DNA of 64,000 nt, taken from the NCBI RefSeq assembly GCF_013114825.1, contig NZ_JAAVLX010000006.1:62001-126000 (forward strand). Reading direction: 5' to 3'. Origin of the DNA: Bradyrhizobium australiense (lineage in GTDB: Bacteria > Pseudomonadota > Alphaproteobacteria > Rhizobiales > Xanthobacteraceae). Positions 61,829-64,000 of the stretch are shown piece by piece. The notes below the pieces were generated by a model. The model had not been told where the DNA came from. It ran no database searches and was given only the letters and a program-made list of their open reading frames with translations. Each line of letters opens with the position of its first letter. The stretch's first letter is position 1. The position numbers were made by a program, and so were the translations under genes.

Positions 61829-63274
61829 ATGGAAAGAACCACCCTTTTGACCTCCTTTCAGGATTTCGGCCTTGCCGATCCCATCTCGCGTGCGCTCAAG
61901 GAAGAAAATTACCACACGCCCACGCCCATCCAGGCTCAGACCATCCCCATCGCGTTGACCGGCCGTGACGTCGTCGGCATCGCCCAGACCGGCACCGGCA
62001 AGACTGCAGCGTTTGCGTTGCCGATCCTGCACCGGATCCTGGAGAACCGGACCCGGCCGCAGCCGAAGAGCTGCCGCGTGCTGGTGCTGTCGCCGACCCG
62101 CGAATTGTCGGGCCAGATCCTCGATAGTTTCAACGCCTATGGCCGCCATATCCGGCTGACCTCGGCGCTGGCGATCGGTGGTGTGCCGATGGGCCGCCAG
62201 GTCCGCTCGGTCATGCAGGGCATCGAGGTGATGGTAGCGACGCCGGGCCGCCTGCTCGACCTCGTCCAGAGCAACGGGCTCAAGCTGAACCAGGTCGAGT
62301 TCCTGGTGCTCGACGAAGCCGACCGCATGCTCGACATGGGCTTCATCAACGATATCCGCAAAGTCGTTGCCAAGCTGCCGATCAAGCGGCAGACGCTGTT
62401 CTTCTCGGCCACGATGCCGAAGGATATCGCGGAACTCGCCGAATCCATGCTGCGCGACCCTGCGCGGGTGGCGGTGACGCCGGTGGCTTCCACCGTCGAA
62501 CGCATCACCCAGCGCATCCTCCAGGTCGATTTCGCGGCCAAGCCGGCCATTCTCGCCCAGCTCCTCAAGCAAGAGCCGGTCGACCGCGCGCTGATCTTTA
62601 CCCGCACCAAGCATGGCGCGGACAAGGTGGTGAAGGGCCTCGCCAAGGTCGGCATCAGGGCCGACGCCATTCACGGCAACAAGTCGCAGAACAACCGCGA
62701 GCGCGCGCTGGCGGCGTTTCGCAGCGGCGAGATCCGCACCCTCGTCGCCACCGACATTGCCGCCCGGGGCATCGACGTCGATGGCATCAGCCATGTGGTG
62801 AATTACGATCTGCCCAATGTTCCCGAAACCTACGTCCACCGCATCGGCCGCACCGCGCGTGCCGGCGCCGAGGGCGTGGCGATCTCGCTGATCGCGGGCG
62901 CCGAGGAAATGGGCTATCTGCGCGATATCGAGCGGCTGATTCGCATCGCGCTGCCGCGAGAAGACCGCCGCACGCCCGGCAGCCGCGACGCCGCTCCGGC
63001 GCCCGCCCAACACCGGGGTGGACGCTCGGCGCCACGCGCCCACACCGTGAGGTCCAATGACGCGGGCCAGCCTTCAAAAGGCCCTCGCCGACGCCGCCGC
63101 GGTGGTGGTAATAATGCGCCGCCGCAGCCGAACCGGCACGAAGGGCCGCGTCCGGCGCAGCAGGGCGGCAAGAGCCAGGCCGGCCACAGCGAAGGCATTC
63201 AAGGCGTCGCCTTCTTGCATCGCGAGAGCCGTCCGAATAATCAATCGAACCGCAGCCACCGACCGCAGCGCTAG
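61829..63274 (+). CDS. DEAD-box RNA helicase (RhlE-like)
   Basis: The 481-residue protein has all core motifs in order: Q-motif PTPIQAQ, AQTGTGKT, PTRELSGQ, TPGRLLD, DEAD in VLDEADRMLDMGF, SAT in FFSATMP, and HRIGRTARAG. The C-terminal 80 residues are basic and disordered (GPRRRRRGGGNN), as in RhlE. It unwinds RNA duplexes, often in ribosome assembly or cold. ATG 61829 (MERTTLLTSF) is used; a TTG at 61844 or a longer frame from 61730 are alternatives. infA and csp genes follow. Confidence 0.92.
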   Translation: MERTTLLTSFQDFGLADPISRALKEENYHTPTPIQAQTIPIALTGRDVVGIAQTGTGKTAAFALPILHRILENRTRPQPKSCRVLVLSPTRELSGQILDSFNAYGRHIRLTSALAIGGVPMGRQVRSVMQGIEVMVATPGRLLDLVQSNGLKLNQVEFLVLDEADRMLDMGFINDIRKVVAKLPIKRQTLFFSATMPKDIAELAESMLRDPARVAVTPVASTVERITQRILQVDFAAKPAILAQLLKQEPVDRALIFTRTKHGADKVVKGLAKVGIRADAIHGNKSQNNRERALAAFRSGEIRTLVATDIAARGIDVDGISHVVNYDLPNVPETYVHRIGRTARAGAEGVAISLIAGAEEMGYLRDIERLIRIALPREDRRTPGSRDAAPAPAQHRGGRSAPRAHTVRSNDAGQPSKGPRRRRRGGGNNAPPQPNRHEGPRPAQQGGKSQAGHSEGIQGVAFLHRESRPNNQSNRSHRPQR

Positions 63275-63297
63275 CCTCGATCGACCTGGAGACCACC

Positions 63298-63582
63298 ATG
63301 GCTAAAGAAGAGCTGATCCAGTTCGAAGGACTGGTGACCGAAATCCTTCCCGACGCGCGCTACCGCGTGCAGCTCGACGCCGGACACGAGATCGTTGCCT
63401 ATACCGCAGGCAAGATGAAGAAGAACCGGATCAAGACGCTGGCAGGCGATCGCGTGACGATCGAAATGTCGCCGTACGATCTGGAGAAGGGTCGCCTGAT
63501 CTTCCGACACAAGGATGAGCGCCCTTCGACGGGCGCCCCGCGTGGTGCGCCGCCGCGCGGCGGCCAGTTCCGCCGCCGGTAA
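63298..63582 (+). CDS. infA: Translation initiation factor IF-1 (paralogue with C-terminal tail)
   Basis: Residues 1-70 are IF-1: MAKEELIQFEGLVTEILPDA, HEIVAYTAGKMKKNRIK and SPYDLEKGRLIFR. A 24-residue tail rich in Gly, Pro and Arg follows (GAPRGAPPRGGQFRRR), which the usual 72-residue IF-1 lacks. It lies 23 bases after the helicase and 270 bases before a cold-shock gene. It could be a second, cold-linked IF-1; the window cannot show whether another infA exists. Confidence 0.9.
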   Translation: MAKEELIQFEGLVTEILPDARYRVQLDAGHEIVAYTAGKMKKNRIKTLAGDRVTIEMSPYDLEKGRLIFRHKDERPSTGAPRGAPPRGGQFRRR

Positions 63583-63679
63583 ACGCATCGTAAACGCCTT
63601 CGAAATTGCGCGCGACGCGGCCCCGTCGCGCGCAAGCGCGGGTGGCTGGCCGGCCGAATCAAAAAATCGCACGTCAGGA

Positions 63680-63708
63680 TTGTTTTGGACCCTACTATCG
63701 AATAATAT
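63680..63708 (+). promoter_or_regulatory. Housekeeping promoter of the cold-shock gene
   Basis: TTGTTT (63680-63685), 17 bases, TAATAT (63703-63708). The start point near 63715 leaves a leader of about 135 bases before the GTG at 63851, as is common for cspA genes. CCCATCGAAGGGTGGG at about 63799-63814 can form a small stem in it. Confidence 0.7.
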
Positions 63709-63850
63709 TAAGTATCGATTTTCGGCCGGACGACATTAGCTATCCACCGGTACAGCCGGTTTAGACGCTGACGACCCTTCCAAAAATTCGATCTCACCAG
63801 CCCATCGAAGGGTGGGCTACGACTTGTATATCTGAGAAGGGACTACCCCC

Positions 63851-64000
63851 GTGAGCATGGGAACCGTGAAGTGGTTTAACGCAACCAAGGGCTATGGCTT
63901 CATCCAGCCGGATGACGGCGGCAATGACGTGTTCGTGCACATCAGCGCTGTCGAGCGTGCCGGCCTCGGAACGTTGCGTGAAGGCCAGAAGATCTCCTAC
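63851..64000 (+). CDS. Cold-shock protein (cut by window end)
   Basis: Fifty codons are visible: VSMGTVKWFNATKGYGFIQP, then DVFVHISAVERAGL, with the RNP1 (KGYGFI) and RNP2 (VFVHI) motifs of the CspA fold. The GTG at 63851 is favoured because AAGGGA lies seven bases before it, while the ATG at 63857 is too far. It binds single-stranded RNA as a chaperone. The stop lies outside the window. Confidence 0.95.
   Translation, partial: MSMGTVKWFNATKGYGFIQPDDGGNDVFVHISAVERAGLGTLREGQKISY

Overview
The window is high-GC alphaproteobacterial DNA that looks like Bradyrhizobium or a very close relative. The evidence is the phyR / nepR-ecfG general stress locus, a fused CysN-CysC, an APS-type CysH with DUF934 and DUF2849 partners, malate synthase G, the urtABCDE-ureDABCEFG cluster, and many palindromic intergenic repeats of the kind scattered through Bradyrhizobium chromosomes. 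It reads as core chromosome: no insertion sequence, phage, tRNA, rRNA or CRISPR array was seen.

Layout. 0-5.2 kb: the end of a diguanylate cyclase, galU, an MltB-type lytic transglycosylase and a DUF459 SGNH-fold protein that lacks its catalytic Ser and His. 5.3-16.4 kb: a CsbD protein, SDR oxidoreductases, a TfdA-like dioxygenase, YqgE, a stand-alone DsbD N-domain protein, a flippase, a TauE/SafE permease, a patatin-3-hydroxybutyrate dehydrogenase pair and a CAP lipoprotein. 16.6-28.2 kb: sulfate assimilation, with cysAWT-sbp, cysH, DUF934, sulfite reductase, DUF2849 and cysG on the minus strand and cysD-cysNC divergent. 28.4-37.4 kb: malate synthase G, a chemoreceptor and a set of small envelope and stress proteins. 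37.4-44 kb: repeat-rich DNA with secreted hypotheticals, a TPR protein, a decayed MFS gene, an NYN-domain protein, a Tat-type truncated hemoglobin and two candidate small RNAs. 44-48 kb: phyR, nepR-ecfG and an HWE-type sensor kinase. 48.4-61.3 kb: urease and urea ABC transporter genes, all on the minus strand behind a sigma-54 promoter. 61.8-64 kb: DEAD-box helicase, an IF-1 paralogue and a cold-shock protein cut by the window end.

The most striking result is a local general-stress regulon. Reading intergenic DNA for the sigma-EcfG signature GGAAC-N17-GTT gave seven exact matches, each just upstream of and facing a gene: two CsbD proteins, two tiny membrane proteins, an L,D-transpeptidase, a PerM/AI-2E-type permease and a DUF883 protein. 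The sigma factor and its PhyR/NepR switch are encoded in the same window. Other points of interest are a possible pseudo-enzyme (DUF459), an HWE kinase with an altered ATP-binding N-box, an exported globin, two YgiN-like monooxygenase paralogues and a DUF559 gene inside the urease operon, and candidate small RNAs at 41.85-42.0 kb and 38.8-38.93 kb.
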